Assembly (NCBI RefSeq): GCF_002585305.1
Contig: NZ_NUNF01000027.1
Span: 1 to 24,119 of the forward strand
Direction: 5' to 3'
Origin: Bacillus sp. AFS037270
GTDB lineage: Bacteria > Bacillota > Bacilli > Bacillales_B > DSM-18226
DNA length: 24,119 bases
The first letter of the stretch is position 1. Every line of letters begins with the position of its first letter. Below the pieces are notes generated by a model. It did not search any database. It saw only the letters and a list, made by a program, of their open reading frames with translations, and was not told where the DNA came from. A program made the translations under genes and the position numbers. This document shows positions 10,735 to 18,028 of the stretch, piece by piece.

Positions 10735-10794
10735 ATGAGCACTGACTCTGGATTAACCGATAAAATCATCATACATTTATTTAAAGGAAAATGA
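10735..10794 (+). CDS. Possible 19-residue microprotein overlapping the GH43 end
   Basis: The frame MSTDSGLTDKIIIHLFKGK is preceded by GAGGAG 9 bases before its ATG, and it overlaps the 3' end of the GH43 gene on the other strand. The ribosome binding site is better than expected by chance, but I recognise no family and the peptide is very short. It could be a leftover gene start or a leader peptide. Low certainty. Confidence 0.2.
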   Translation: MSTDSGLTDKIIIHLFKGK

Positions 10795-12111
10795 ATGAAT
10801 TTCCAAATCATTCACTTTATTAAACTTTAATTTTATTTCATGCTTACCATATGACCTCTGAAATGAAGAGGAGGTCATTTTTCCATTTTTAAGTATGACA
10901 CTCCCGGAGGCATTTTCTTCATCATTTAGGTATATTTTAATTTCCCCACTGCCAGTTCCCTCAATTGAGATATAATTTACTGGTCTTTTCCATTCTACAT
11001 ATCGATAGATAGCTTCATCTCCGTCCCTCATGCCTGTTAAGACTTCTCCGTTATTTTTTGAAGGAGCAATGTAAACACTCCCAGATAGCTGGCAAGCTCG
11101 AAATGCTTCAATTGTTTCATGAATACCAAATGGTTTTCCGGCACCTTGTGATGTCATAGGAACTTCCAGTATGCCCCCATCCTCGCTAAAGATTATCGGT
11201 TCTATGCAAAGTCTGCGTTTTTGTGGACTGTTCCGAGAACTTCTGTGATAGAATACATACCATTGTCCATTCACTTCTTCGACTGAGCCATGATTATTCC
11301 AACTTTGCGGATCACATCCATCGTTATCAATTATTACTCCCTTGTATTCAAATGGTCCAAGAGGGGATTTACTTGTTGCGTAAGCCAAGGATGTCGGTTT
11401 GCCTCGTACCATACTGGAGTATACAAAATAATAGGTATCACCACGTTTTCGTAATGAACTGCCTTCGTGAAAATAATGTTCTTCTTCCGTAACAAGATTA
11501 TTTACAATTGTTCCTTCTTCAAACTCCACCATGTTTTCTTTTAATTTAGCGCCCTTTGCATAGAATTGCCCCCAATAGAAATAAGATTGCCCATCGTCAT
11601 CAATTAAAACAGCTGGATCAATTCCTCCACACGGCAACTGGATTGGATTATTAAATGGTCCTTCCGGTTTATCTGCTATAGCAACCCCTTCGCTATCATT
11701 TGCCATACAGAAATATAAATAGTATTTTCCATTCTTATGGATTGCATCTGGGGCAAACAAAATGTCATCAGGTGTCTTAGAAACTTCTTCCTTCTCATTT
11801 ATTGCCGCCAGTTCATACAATTTTTTTAAGAATGGGGTTGGTTTTGACCAATTGAATCCAGGATATTTGGGAGCATCCTCATCAAAAATCCATGGGACTT
11901 TACTTGAATCAAAGGATATTCCATGATCTACCCAATCGACCATATTGTCCGAAGAAAATACACGATACTGCTTACTACAAAAAATATTCTCCTCTTGATC
12001 CCAAGAACCGTATACATACACTCTCCCATCTGGCATAACATGTGCCTCCGGGTCAGGAATGTGTATGTCTGGTGGCAAAACTGGATTTCTGCATTCTTTA
12101 TATTCTTTCAT
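10777..12111 (-). CDS. Glycoside hydrolase family 43 (beta-xylosidase/arabinofuranosidase type)
   Basis: This 444-residue inverting enzyme cleaves xylose or arabinofuranose units from plant oligosaccharides. The five-bladed propeller occupies about residues 1-320 and shows the three catalytic acids: base Asp20 in IPDPEAHV, the pKa-setting Asp165 in GGIDPAVL, and acid Glu216 in HYFHEGSSLRK. The remaining residues (about 345-444: IEAFRACQLSG, AIYRYVEWKRPVNYISIEG, GEIKIYLND) look like a carbohydrate-binding beta-sandwich of the CBM6 type. No signal peptide is found, fitting a cytoplasmic role. The ATG at 12111 has AAGGGA about 10 bases upstream. It is divergent from the AraC-type regulator and carries copy B of the shared promoter element, so it is probably a direct target of that regulator. 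Whether it prefers xylose or arabinose cannot be decided. Confidence 0.9.
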   Translation of the reverse strand: MKEYKECRNPVLPPDIHIPDPEAHVMPDGRVYVYGSWDQEENIFCSKQYRVFSSDNMVDWVDHGISFDSSKVPWIFDEDAPKYPGFNWSKPTPFLKKLYELAAINEKEEVSKTPDDILFAPDAIHKNGKYYLYFCMANDSEGVAIADKPEGPFNNPIQLPCGGIDPAVLIDDDGQSYFYWGQFYAKGAKLKENMVEFEEGTIVNNLVTEEEHYFHEGSSLRKRGDTYYFVYSSMVRGKPTSLAYATSKSPLGPFEYKGVIIDNDGCDPQSWNNHGSVEEVNGQWYVFYHRSSRNSPQKRRLCIEPIIFSEDGGILEVPMTSQGAGKPFGIHETIEAFRACQLSGSVYIAPSKNNGEVLTGMRDGDEAIYRYVEWKRPVNYISIEGTGSGEIKIYLNDEENASGSVILKNGKMTSSSFQRSYGKHEIKLKFNKVNDLEIHSFSFK

Positions 12112-12156
12112 TTGATTCAGTCCCTTGACTTAATGTAATTTACTTTATCTTCTATT

Positions 12157-12237
12157 CACTCGAGTTGTGAGTATTATATTGCTTTTGAAACCGTTTTTAT
12201 GTTATGATTTGCACAAAAATCGAACTATCTGTACTTT
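12157..12237 (-). promoter_or_regulatory. Promoter of GH43 gene, copy B of shared element, in divergent region
   Basis: On the minus strand: TTCGATTTTTGT block (complement of 12213-12225), cre-like site 12185-12199 (TTGAAACCGTTTTTA on the plus strand), 6-base gap, TATAAT -10 box (12173-12178), then CAACTCGAGTG. It lies between the GH43 gene and the divergent AraC-type gene, the usual place for an operator read in both directions. A possible plus-strand promoter for the regulator (TTGCAC, 17 bases, TACTTT) overlaps it, but its -10 is poor. Confidence 0.7.
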
Positions 12238-12262
12238 TATTTTAATAACGAAGGTGATTATG

Positions 12263-13468
12263 ATGAAAATCGAAAACATAGAGTATATTTGCAGACTAGT
12301 ATTTGAATCCTGTAAAGTTCCTGTTACCTTTTTCAATCAAAATGATGAAATAGTCATTGAATTTCCAAAGCCCCCTATTCAAAATCCAATTATTTCGGAT
12401 AAAAAAGAACGGTTTATACAACTTATATGTACAGACGCTCCCTCCGATTTTCCTGTTCTAAAGACAACTAACTATTTAGAAAATTACCTTATTATCACTC
12501 TGCCAACTGGCTCTTTTATTGCAGGACCTTGTCTTTATAAAGCGATTTCAGATGATCTCATAACAGGCATCTTGAACGATAATAACCTTAGTAATATGTA
12601 TAAAAACGTTTTAATCTCTTACTACCAACAGTTACCGACTATGAGTCAAATAAAATTTATGCATACCGGTTTATTAATTTATTACATGATATTTCAGCAG
12701 AAATTAGATGTCGGGGAAGTTATACAAAAAAATGTCCTTGTCCAAAATAATTTCGATGTTCAAAAGACTGTTGATGCAAATTTAAGTGTCAACCGCCAAA
12801 ATATCTCTCTTCATCACGATCCTGCATTTGAAAAACATATTCTACAAGCCATAAGAGAAGGACGCATGGAAGTATTATCCGAATATACCACCTTACATCC
12901 TCCGGAGGGAATTGGGGTCTTATCAAAGAAAAGTCAATTAAGGAATGAAAAAAATTTAGCTATATGCGGCATTTCACTCTTTACTCGGGCTAGCATAGAC
13001 GGAGGGCTTCAACCAGAATTGGCTTATACCATGAGTGATTTATACATTCAAAGAATAGAAGATGCGACATCAGTTGGCGACATTAATAATTTAACCTCTA
13101 AAGCATTTATTGAGTTTTGCGACCGAGTACGTCAACGGAAACAGCATCAATTTTCCAACCCCGTATTAATTTGTCAGGATTATATCTTTAACCATATTTA
13201 TGAAAAAGTTACAATAGCGGATCTTGCGAAATTGGTCCATCTTAATCCCGCTTACCTATCACGTTTATTTAAAAATGAATTGGGAATCCCTCTGGGAGAT
13301 TATATTCAAAGAGAGAAAGTCGAGGAAAGTAAGAAGTTATTAAAAAATTCAACACACACACTTCTGGAAATCTGCTCTTTACTTAATTTTAATGATCAAA
13401 GTTATTTCATAAAAGTATTTAAAAAGTTTACCGGTACCACTCCAAAGCAATTCAAAAATACTATATAA
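12263..13468 (+). CDS. AraC/XylS-type transcriptional regulator of the glycoside locus
   Basis: The protein has 401 residues from the ATG at 12263. The last 100 or so carry the double helix-turn-helix of AraC proteins: first helix pair TIADLAKLVHLNPAYLSRLFK (about 317-337, motif only), second about 365-385, and the signature YFIKVFKKFTGTTPKQF. Residues 1-300 are a sensor region with PTGSFIAGPCLY (81-92), not the small cupin of classical AraC; the ligand is probably a sugar or glycoside, but this is inference. Two ATGs lie side by side (12260 and 12263); the second sits 6 bases after AAGGTG and is preferred. The longer frame from 12167 is rejected because it would run through the promoter. It is the only regulator in the locus, divergent from GH43, and probably activates the three promoters that share the common element. 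Confidence 0.88.
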   Translation: MKIENIEYICRLVFESCKVPVTFFNQNDEIVIEFPKPPIQNPIISDKKERFIQLICTDAPSDFPVLKTTNYLENYLIITLPTGSFIAGPCLYKAISDDLITGILNDNNLSNMYKNVLISYYQQLPTMSQIKFMHTGLLIYYMIFQQKLDVGEVIQKNVLVQNNFDVQKTVDANLSVNRQNISLHHDPAFEKHILQAIREGRMEVLSEYTTLHPPEGIGVLSKKSQLRNEKNLAICGISLFTRASIDGGLQPELAYTMSDLYIQRIEDATSVGDINNLTSKAFIEFCDRVRQRKQHQFSNPVLICQDYIFNHIYEKVTIADLAKLVHLNPAYLSRLFKNELGIPLGDYIQREKVEESKKLLKNSTHTLLEICSLLNFNDQSYFIKVFKKFTGTTPKQFKNTI

Positions 13469-13509
13469 AAATTGCCGGAAGTAATCCTCACTCACCAAAT
13501 GATGACGGT

Positions 13510-13551
13510 ACAAAACAAAAACCAGGGGTTACGCAAAAACGCCCCTTGGTT
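13510..13551 (-). terminator. Intrinsic terminator of the GH53-like gene (may also serve the regulator)
   Basis: AACCAGGGG (13520-13528) pairs with CCCCTTGGTT (13542-13551) with one bulge. On the minus strand it is followed by TTTTTGTTTTG, a good T-run, 99 bases after the GH53-like stop codon. On the plus strand it lies 51 bases after the regulator gene but has only a weak T-run. Confidence 0.8.
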
Positions 13552-13650
13552 CAATAAAATCGGCTTGTTTACTAAGGTAGTGATTATTCTTTTGGTCAAC
13601 ATCTCAAAATTTGAAAACTCAGTTGCAGAAACGAATTTAGTGGATAAGTA

Positions 13651-14832
13651 TTAAGGGGATTCGCTTATTTGGTTGAAAACATCCATAACTGGTTTCGCAG
13701 TAGCAATCTTTCCCGACAAATCGAGCGAAAACATCGACATTGGTTCCCAATCTCCTACCAAATCTGGACCCCATGGTCGAATACCGCATACTCCATTCTT
13801 TTTGGACCACGTGATAAAATCTGCAGTGAATCTAGCCTGATCCTCTGGCGTCACCTCATAACCAGGAATAGGATGATCCCAGTCTTTGAACGGTCCAGAT
13901 TTCATCCTTTCTGAAGGATACGAATATTCCGCAATAAATACCTGCACACCCAATTGTTGATGGACTGTTTCAATCATTTTCTTTACGTTTCCAACAGGGT
14001 CATGAATATATGCAGCAACGGAAGTCGGATAAAAACTGATTCCGACATGGTCAAATTCAAAGCCATTTTCTTTCAATGTCCTGAAATATGTCGTGATGTA
14101 ATACTCGGTACAAACAGATGTCGTAATATGAGTAGAGAATTTTGCCTTGGGGGCAACTTTCTGTATCCCCTTCGCCAACGCTGCCATCATATGTCCGTTA
14201 TGACACCATACATTCCCCGTAAGCCAATCTGCCCCAAGCTCCGGCAACAAGTACATTTCCTCTGCTTTTTTGTTTTCAAGCGCAGGATTTACTGCTGTTT
14301 TAAGACCAAGATTCACCCCTCCAAAGCCGTAATTTGCCTCATTACCTAAATTCCAATAATCTACAACACAGCCCGTAGATAGAATTTCGCCAGCGACCAA
14401 CGAACCATATTGCTCCAAAACTTCATTCATTTCCTGAAGCGAATATTCAGCCCATGGCTTATTTGGCTTTGAAATTTCAGGATAATCCTTAAAATCTGGT
14501 GCTTCCTGAACGCCAAAATCCATGTACGTATAGGCAAGCATGATTTCAGGATTTATAGGTATCTTCAGTTTGGCTGCAACCCTACAATAATCCAAGCTCT
14601 TCTCCAGGTTATGAACCCGGGCATGATAAGGACTCCCAGAACCAGCATTGCCATCGTTGTGCCTTTTGGTACTAATTCTCACATACATCTCCGTTGCACC
14701 TGCATCGATATACATCTTCATTAGGTCCTCAGGATTTCTCGCAATCATGTCTCCATGTTTATAAATGATCCCTTTATTGAAATAGTCTTGTATTCCTTGC
14801 CCCAACGATAATGCTACTCTAAAAGTCATCAT
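13651..14832 (-). CDS. GH53-like glycoside hydrolase (endo-beta-1,4-galactanase type)
   Basis: This 393-residue TIM-barrel enzyme belongs to clan GH-A. It shows a GxY(x)HGD start, DLMKMYIDAGATEMYVRIS in place of the family's 'll..l.daG.n.vRlR' strand, acid/base Glu165 in WNLGNEANYG and nucleophile Glu302 in VFIAEYSYPSE. The spacing and the FGVQEAP...KPWAEYSLQEM segment fit GH53, whose members cut beta-1,4-galactan of pectin (GanB in B. subtilis). The match is not close and the usual signal peptide is absent, so it may be an intracellular relative acting on short oligosaccharides. The stop is at 13651. Two ATGs (14832 and 14829) follow GGGAGG; either is acceptable. It lies 56 bases downstream of a broken ABC permease gene, its likely former transporter partner. 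Confidence 0.72.
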   Translation of the reverse strand: MMTFRVALSLGQGIQDYFNKGIIYKHGDMIARNPEDLMKMYIDAGATEMYVRISTKRHNDGNAGSGSPYHARVHNLEKSLDYCRVAAKLKIPINPEIMLAYTYMDFGVQEAPDFKDYPEISKPNKPWAEYSLQEMNEVLEQYGSLVAGEILSTGCVVDYWNLGNEANYGFGGVNLGLKTAVNPALENKKAEEMYLLPELGADWLTGNVWCHNGHMMAALAKGIQKVAPKAKFSTHITTSVCTEYYITTYFRTLKENGFEFDHVGISFYPTSVAAYIHDPVGNVKKMIETVHQQLGVQVFIAEYSYPSERMKSGPFKDWDHPIPGYEVTPEDQARFTADFITWSKKNGVCGIRPWGPDLVGDWEPMSMFSLDLSGKIATAKPVMDVFNQISESP

Positions 14833-14888
14833 AAAATCCTCCCACTTTTTTTGTCAAAATTCTTTTGAGCCTTAACTATGGGAAGACT

Positions 14889-15135
14889 TTATTCTTTAAC
14901 TGCCCCAATGACAATTCCAGCTGCAAAGAACCTTTGCAAAAATGGATAAATCAATAAGATTGGTAATGCACCAATGACGATTTGAGCTGACATAAGAGCT
15001 TGGAAATTGGTCTGTGCCAGTTCTTTTACATTATTTCCGTTAATATCTGGCATCGTAATCATCGATTTTAAATAAGTGGCTAATGGAACGTGGTTTGGCA
15101 AAATTAGTTTAAAAATTGGTTCTATTTCATTATAA
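14889..15135 (-). pseudogene. C-terminal remnant of a sugar ABC permease (LplC/YtcP type)
   Basis: The last 70 or so codons read PLATYLKSMI, NFQALMSAQIVIGALPILLIYP, FLQRFFAAGIVIGAVKE, the typical end of the second membrane subunit of a carbohydrate ABC importer. The frame continues upstream as EIEPIFKLILPNHV to about 15135, where it meets stops; the first 200 residues or so, including the EAA loop, are missing. The apparent TTG start at 15101 has no ribosome binding site. The LPN-HVPL join suggests an internal deletion as well. No partner permease or solute-binding gene is present, and an integrase remnant follows, so the importer was probably lost by insertion or deletion at this junction. 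Confidence 0.82.
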
Positions 15136-15218
15136 AATCCTTACCTATTATATAATAATATTGTCGGTCGGTAACTTATAAACAAATTAATGGCCTAATT
15201 CTAGAGGAGGTAAAGTAA

Positions 15219-16330
15219 GTGCCGGTTTATAAGTACATTATTAATAAAGAAGAAAATTTATCAAAACTACCATGTGGGTCAAATCATCCGTGGGTCTATT
15301 AAAAAAGAAGGATACACCTGAAGTGTTCGGTATAATGCAGGCCGGGACCCAATCACAGGTAATCGAAAGCAAAAGAAAAAACGAGGCTTCAAAACGAAGA
15401 AAGATACCGAAAAGTTTCTCAATGAGCAATTGAATGCCATTGAAAAAGGGACCTATTTTGAACCAAAAGATATTACCCCAAGCGAATATTGGGATTATTG
15501 GTTGGAAAATTACGCAAAACCTAATTTAGCGCAAAGAACGATTGAGGATATAACTATATGATCGCACAACATATTAAGCCCTCATTAGAAAGCATTAAAG
15601 TTTCACAGTTGCAGCCCTATCATCTGCAAGAGTTTATGCCCAAAAGCTCTCAATCGAGAAACTAGATAGTGGTGGACTCTCTGCGACGTCGGGTTAAACA
15701 CTAACCATCGTTAATTTCTAAGGTATTGAATGACGCATTAAAATTGCAATTCATAGTTCGGAATGTTGCTCAAGCTGTATCTCCACCAAAAACGAAGAAG
15801 CAGGAAATGCAAATTTGGGATAATGAACAAGTTAAAGCTTTTTTAAATGCAGCAAAAAGATCCGTCTATTATTCCATTTATTTACTACTATCTATACAGG
15901 GATGAGACGTGAAGTAGTATTAGGGCTCCGCTGGCAAGATGTTGATGCTGAGAATAAAGTCATCTATGTGCACCAATTATTTTCAGTCATCCAGAAGAAG
16001 CGGAGCTGTGACGGCACCTTCTTAAACCTAAATCAGTGAAAGCAGGTCCATATCAATAACAACAAGTGTAGTAAAAGAATTGAAAAAGTTTATAAACAGG
16101 AATTTGGAAACAAATTATTACTTGGTCAAGACTACCACTATTATGATTTAGTTTTTTGCACAAAAGAACGGCAACCCAATTCAGCCATCCGAACTAGCTA
16201 ATAATATCGTAAAATCATAAGTCGAACCAACTTGGCTTATATCTGGTTTCGGGATCTAAGACACTCCCATGAGACTTTTATGCTGCAGTAAGATACTCTA
16301 AATTATTTAAGGGGGTGGGCTCAGAAAGAT
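15219..16330 (+). pseudogene. Decayed phage/Tn916-type tyrosine integrase
   Basis: A GAGGAGG site and GTG start (15219) are intact, but the gene is broken by several stops and frameshifts. Pieces in order: N-terminal arm-binding domain (IRGSIKKEGYT, stop in place of Trp, YNAGRDPITGNRKQKKKRGF, KTKKDTEKFLNEQL), core-binding domain (YWDYWLENYAKPNLAQRTIED, then a frameshift to MIAQHIKPSLESIKVSQLQPYHLQEF), and catalytic domain (AQAVSPPKTKKQEMQIWDNEQVKAFL; GMRREVVLGLRWQDVD with the first catalytic Arg; RDLRHSHETFML with His-x-x-Arg/His). The region with the last His and the Tyr is not recognisable. A full copy would have about 370 residues. It is inactive and marks an old integrative element that may have removed the ABC importer. 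Confidence 0.87.
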
Positions 16331-16420
16331 TTAATATATCTTAAAATCTATCCCAATTTCCCCCTTAGAAAAATATTAAAAATCTTGCCATAAAGGGTGT
16401 CTAGTCAGGAGAATATTAAT

Positions 16421-16448
16421 TATTCCGATTAATCTCTATTCCGATTAA
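16421..16448. repeat. Tandem direct repeat TATTCCGATTAA, two copies
   Basis: Copies at 16421-16432 and 16437-16448 (16-base period) lie just beyond the 3' end of the intact integrase gene. They could be recombinase or regulator binding sites, or chance in an AT-rich gap. Between 16331 and 16486 I see nothing else. Confidence 0.5.
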
Positions 16449-16486
16449 CTTATTGATAACATATTAGAAAATAAAACCCAATTTCT

Positions 16487-17470
16487 TTAACGTCTTCCGA
16501 AAATACTATTTAAAGGTGAGAAGGAGTTGTGCTGTCTTTTTACATCAGAATCGGTCATCTGTATATATTTTCGAACCATACTCATATCAGAATGACCCAG
16601 TATTTTTTGTAAAGAAAATGGATCGCCGCCATTCATAATATAAAATAGTGCACCTGTATGTCTAAAAGTGTGAGGCGATACTCTTCTATTAGAGATACCA
16701 GCCATTTCACCTAATTCTGTTAGTCTTCTTCTCCATGTATTACTAAGAATTTCTCTTCCATCATACGAAACAAATAGATATTCAATGCCGAAGTCGTCCG
16801 ACTCCCTCATATATTCTTCAAGAAGTTTAATTGTTTTTGTTGATATTGGTACACTTCTACTACGCTTCGTCTTAGTTTCATGTGGTTCCAATTTGATATA
16901 CCCACTCTTTAAATCAACATTACTTCTCCTCATATTAAGAAGTTCTGATATTCTAACCATTGTATCTAATAATACATATATCATCACTTTATCTCTAAAT
17001 CCAACAAACCTTGAATCATCAATTTGGTTCAGTAGTGCTTTTATTTCTGCTGGTGTAAAGGATTGTATTTCATCTTCAGGAGCTTTAATGGGCTTGAATT
17101 TTTCGTGTATAGGTATTTCAATCCATCCTTCTTGATAACAATGTCGCAAGAAAGGACGATTGGTTCTGATACGTACATTAACAGTAGTTGGTTTTAAACC
17201 TTGCTCATTAATCATATAACCGATATAATTTCGAAACAACTCAACCGTAACACCATCGTTTGGAACATCTCCTCCTAAGTAATCATTAAGATAATGAAAA
17301 TGTTCATAATAGCCTTGGATTGTAGGCTTTGCTAAACCCTCAGTTTGTTTGAAGGCCATAAATCGCTCAAACATTTCAAACAGAGTCATTTTTTGTTCAG
17401 TTTGCTTGAACCTTTTAATACTCTGTGTACTTCTTGAACCTTTTCGTTGAGTTTTCCTTACCGTTTGCAT
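16487..17470 (-). CDS. Tyrosine recombinase/integrase, intact
   Basis: This 327-residue protein cuts and rejoins DNA at specific sites. The N-terminal SAM-like core-binding domain (about 28-120: MTLFEMFERFMAFKQTEG, LRHCYQEGWI) is followed by the catalytic domain. All active-site parts are visible: Arg173 in DTMVRISELL, Lys in HETKTKRSR (about 200-202), His267 and Arg270 in SPHTFRHTG, His293 in LGHSDM and Tyr302 in VRKYIQM. It has no arm-binding domain, so it resembles XerC/D-size integrases of small integrative elements or phage-like islands. The ATG at 17470 follows AAAGGTGG; a longer frame from 17539 is rejected because the site supports only the inner ATG. That site is inside a 9-bp hairpin. 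The gene lies directly downstream of tRNA-Sec on the same strand, the common arrangement when the tRNA is the integration target. Confidence 0.93.
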   Translation of the reverse strand: MQTVRKTQRKGSRSTQSIKRFKQTEQKMTLFEMFERFMAFKQTEGLAKPTIQGYYEHFHYLNDYLGGDVPNDGVTVELFRNYIGYMINEQGLKPTTVNVRIRTNRPFLRHCYQEGWIEIPIHEKFKPIKAPEDEIQSFTPAEIKALLNQIDDSRFVGFRDKVMIYVLLDTMVRISELLNMRRSNVDLKSGYIKLEPHETKTKRSRSVPISTKTIKLLEEYMRESDDFGIEYLFVSYDGREILSNTWRRRLTELGEMAGISNRRVSPHTFRHTGALFYIMNGGDPFSLQKILGHSDMSMVRKYIQMTDSDVKRQHNSFSPLNSIFGRR

Positions 17471-17474
17471 AAAA

Positions 17475-17508
17475 AAATCCACCTTTCTATTAAGAATTTG
17501 GTGGATTT
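17475..17508 (-). promoter_or_regulatory. Hairpin covering the integrase ribosome binding site
   Basis: AAATCCACC (minus strand, 17508-17500) pairs perfectly with GGTGGATTT (17483-17475) around a 16-base loop. The second arm includes the GGTGG of the ribosome binding site and runs into a T7 stretch. It could hide the site, or act as a terminator between tRNA-Sec and the integrase. Confidence 0.6.
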
Positions 17509-17512
17509 GACA

Positions 17513-17545
17513 CACTAGTACACACAAAATCAGTCGCACTAGTAC
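17513..17545. repeat. Direct repeat CACTAGTAC, two copies 24 bases apart
   Basis: Copies at 17513-17521 and 17537-17545 each contain the palindrome ACTAGT. They lie between tRNA-Sec and the integrase start, where arm or autoregulatory sites of an integrase would be expected. Confidence 0.5.
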
Positions 17546-17658
17546 TATGTAATTTTTAGAAAAAATACTGGTGACTTTTCACTTTCAACTCACTGCTCTA
17601 ACAGCCGGTCAAACCGTACCTAAAAACAGTCGAAACCCTTGATATCATTGAGTTTGGT

Positions 17659-17755
17659 TGGCGGGACTGCGTGGGAATCGAACCCACCAGACCTGGCACG
17701 CAGGTCTCAAGCAGTTTTGAAGACTGTGGAGGACACCAGTACCCCATTCAGCCCC
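17659..17755 (-). tRNA. selC: Selenocysteine tRNA (anticodon UCA)
   Basis: The 97-base gene folds as a tRNA-Sec. The 5' strand GGGGCTG (17755-17749) pairs with CAGTCCC (17669-17663); an eighth position is an A-G mismatch. The anticodon arm is CAGT-CTTCAAA-ACTG with anticodon TCA, which reads UGA. The long variable arm AGACCTG-CGTGC-CAGGTCT has a 7-bp stem, and the T arm is GTGGG-TTCGATT-CCCAC. The 3' end is discriminator G followed by encoded CCA (17661-17659). The size, 5-bp T stem, extended D arm with TACTGGTGT loop, and UCA anticodon exclude tRNA-Ser and ordinary suppressors. It delivers selenocysteine to in-frame UGA codons with SelA, SelB and SelD, none of which is in the window. It is upstream of, and codirectional with, the integrase gene. 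Confidence 0.93.
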
Positions 17756-17967
17756 ATATGAATAAAAGATCATGTGTAAAACTATTATTTTCAAAGTTCA
17801 AATTACACACGAACTAATTACTATCCTGATATCATATTACAATGGAAATAGTATTAAATCAATCAATCCGTCTTATTTATCATTTTTCCGACATGGATTT
17901 CATTTCCCAATACAGGCTTAATAAACCATGGAAAATACGTGATTAAAAGCAAAATTGTGGCGAATTC

Positions 17968-17997
17968 TTGTCATCTGCCCCCGAAAAAGACTATAAT
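17968..17997 (+). promoter_or_regulatory. Sigma-A promoter of yneK
   Basis: TTGTCA (17968-17973), an 18-base spacer and TATAAT (17992-17997), 32 bases before the yneK start codon. The rest of 17756-17967 is AT-rich and presumably holds the minus-strand promoter of tRNA-Sec; TTGAAC with 17 bases to TACACA is the best candidate there but is weak. Confidence 0.8.
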
Positions 17998-18028
17998 AGA
18001 TAATAATATCGTTTTGTAGGTGAAAAAT

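Noticed and set aside
13472..13654. A 60-codon plus-strand frame after the regulator gene
   Set aside because: It has no ribosome binding site, runs through the terminator hairpin at 13510-13551 and resembles no family.
15300..15345. TGA codon in the decayed integrase as a selenocysteine codon, given the nearby tRNA-Sec
   Set aside because: The position is a Trp in related integrases (TGG to TGA) and several other stops and frameshifts are present, so simple decay explains it.
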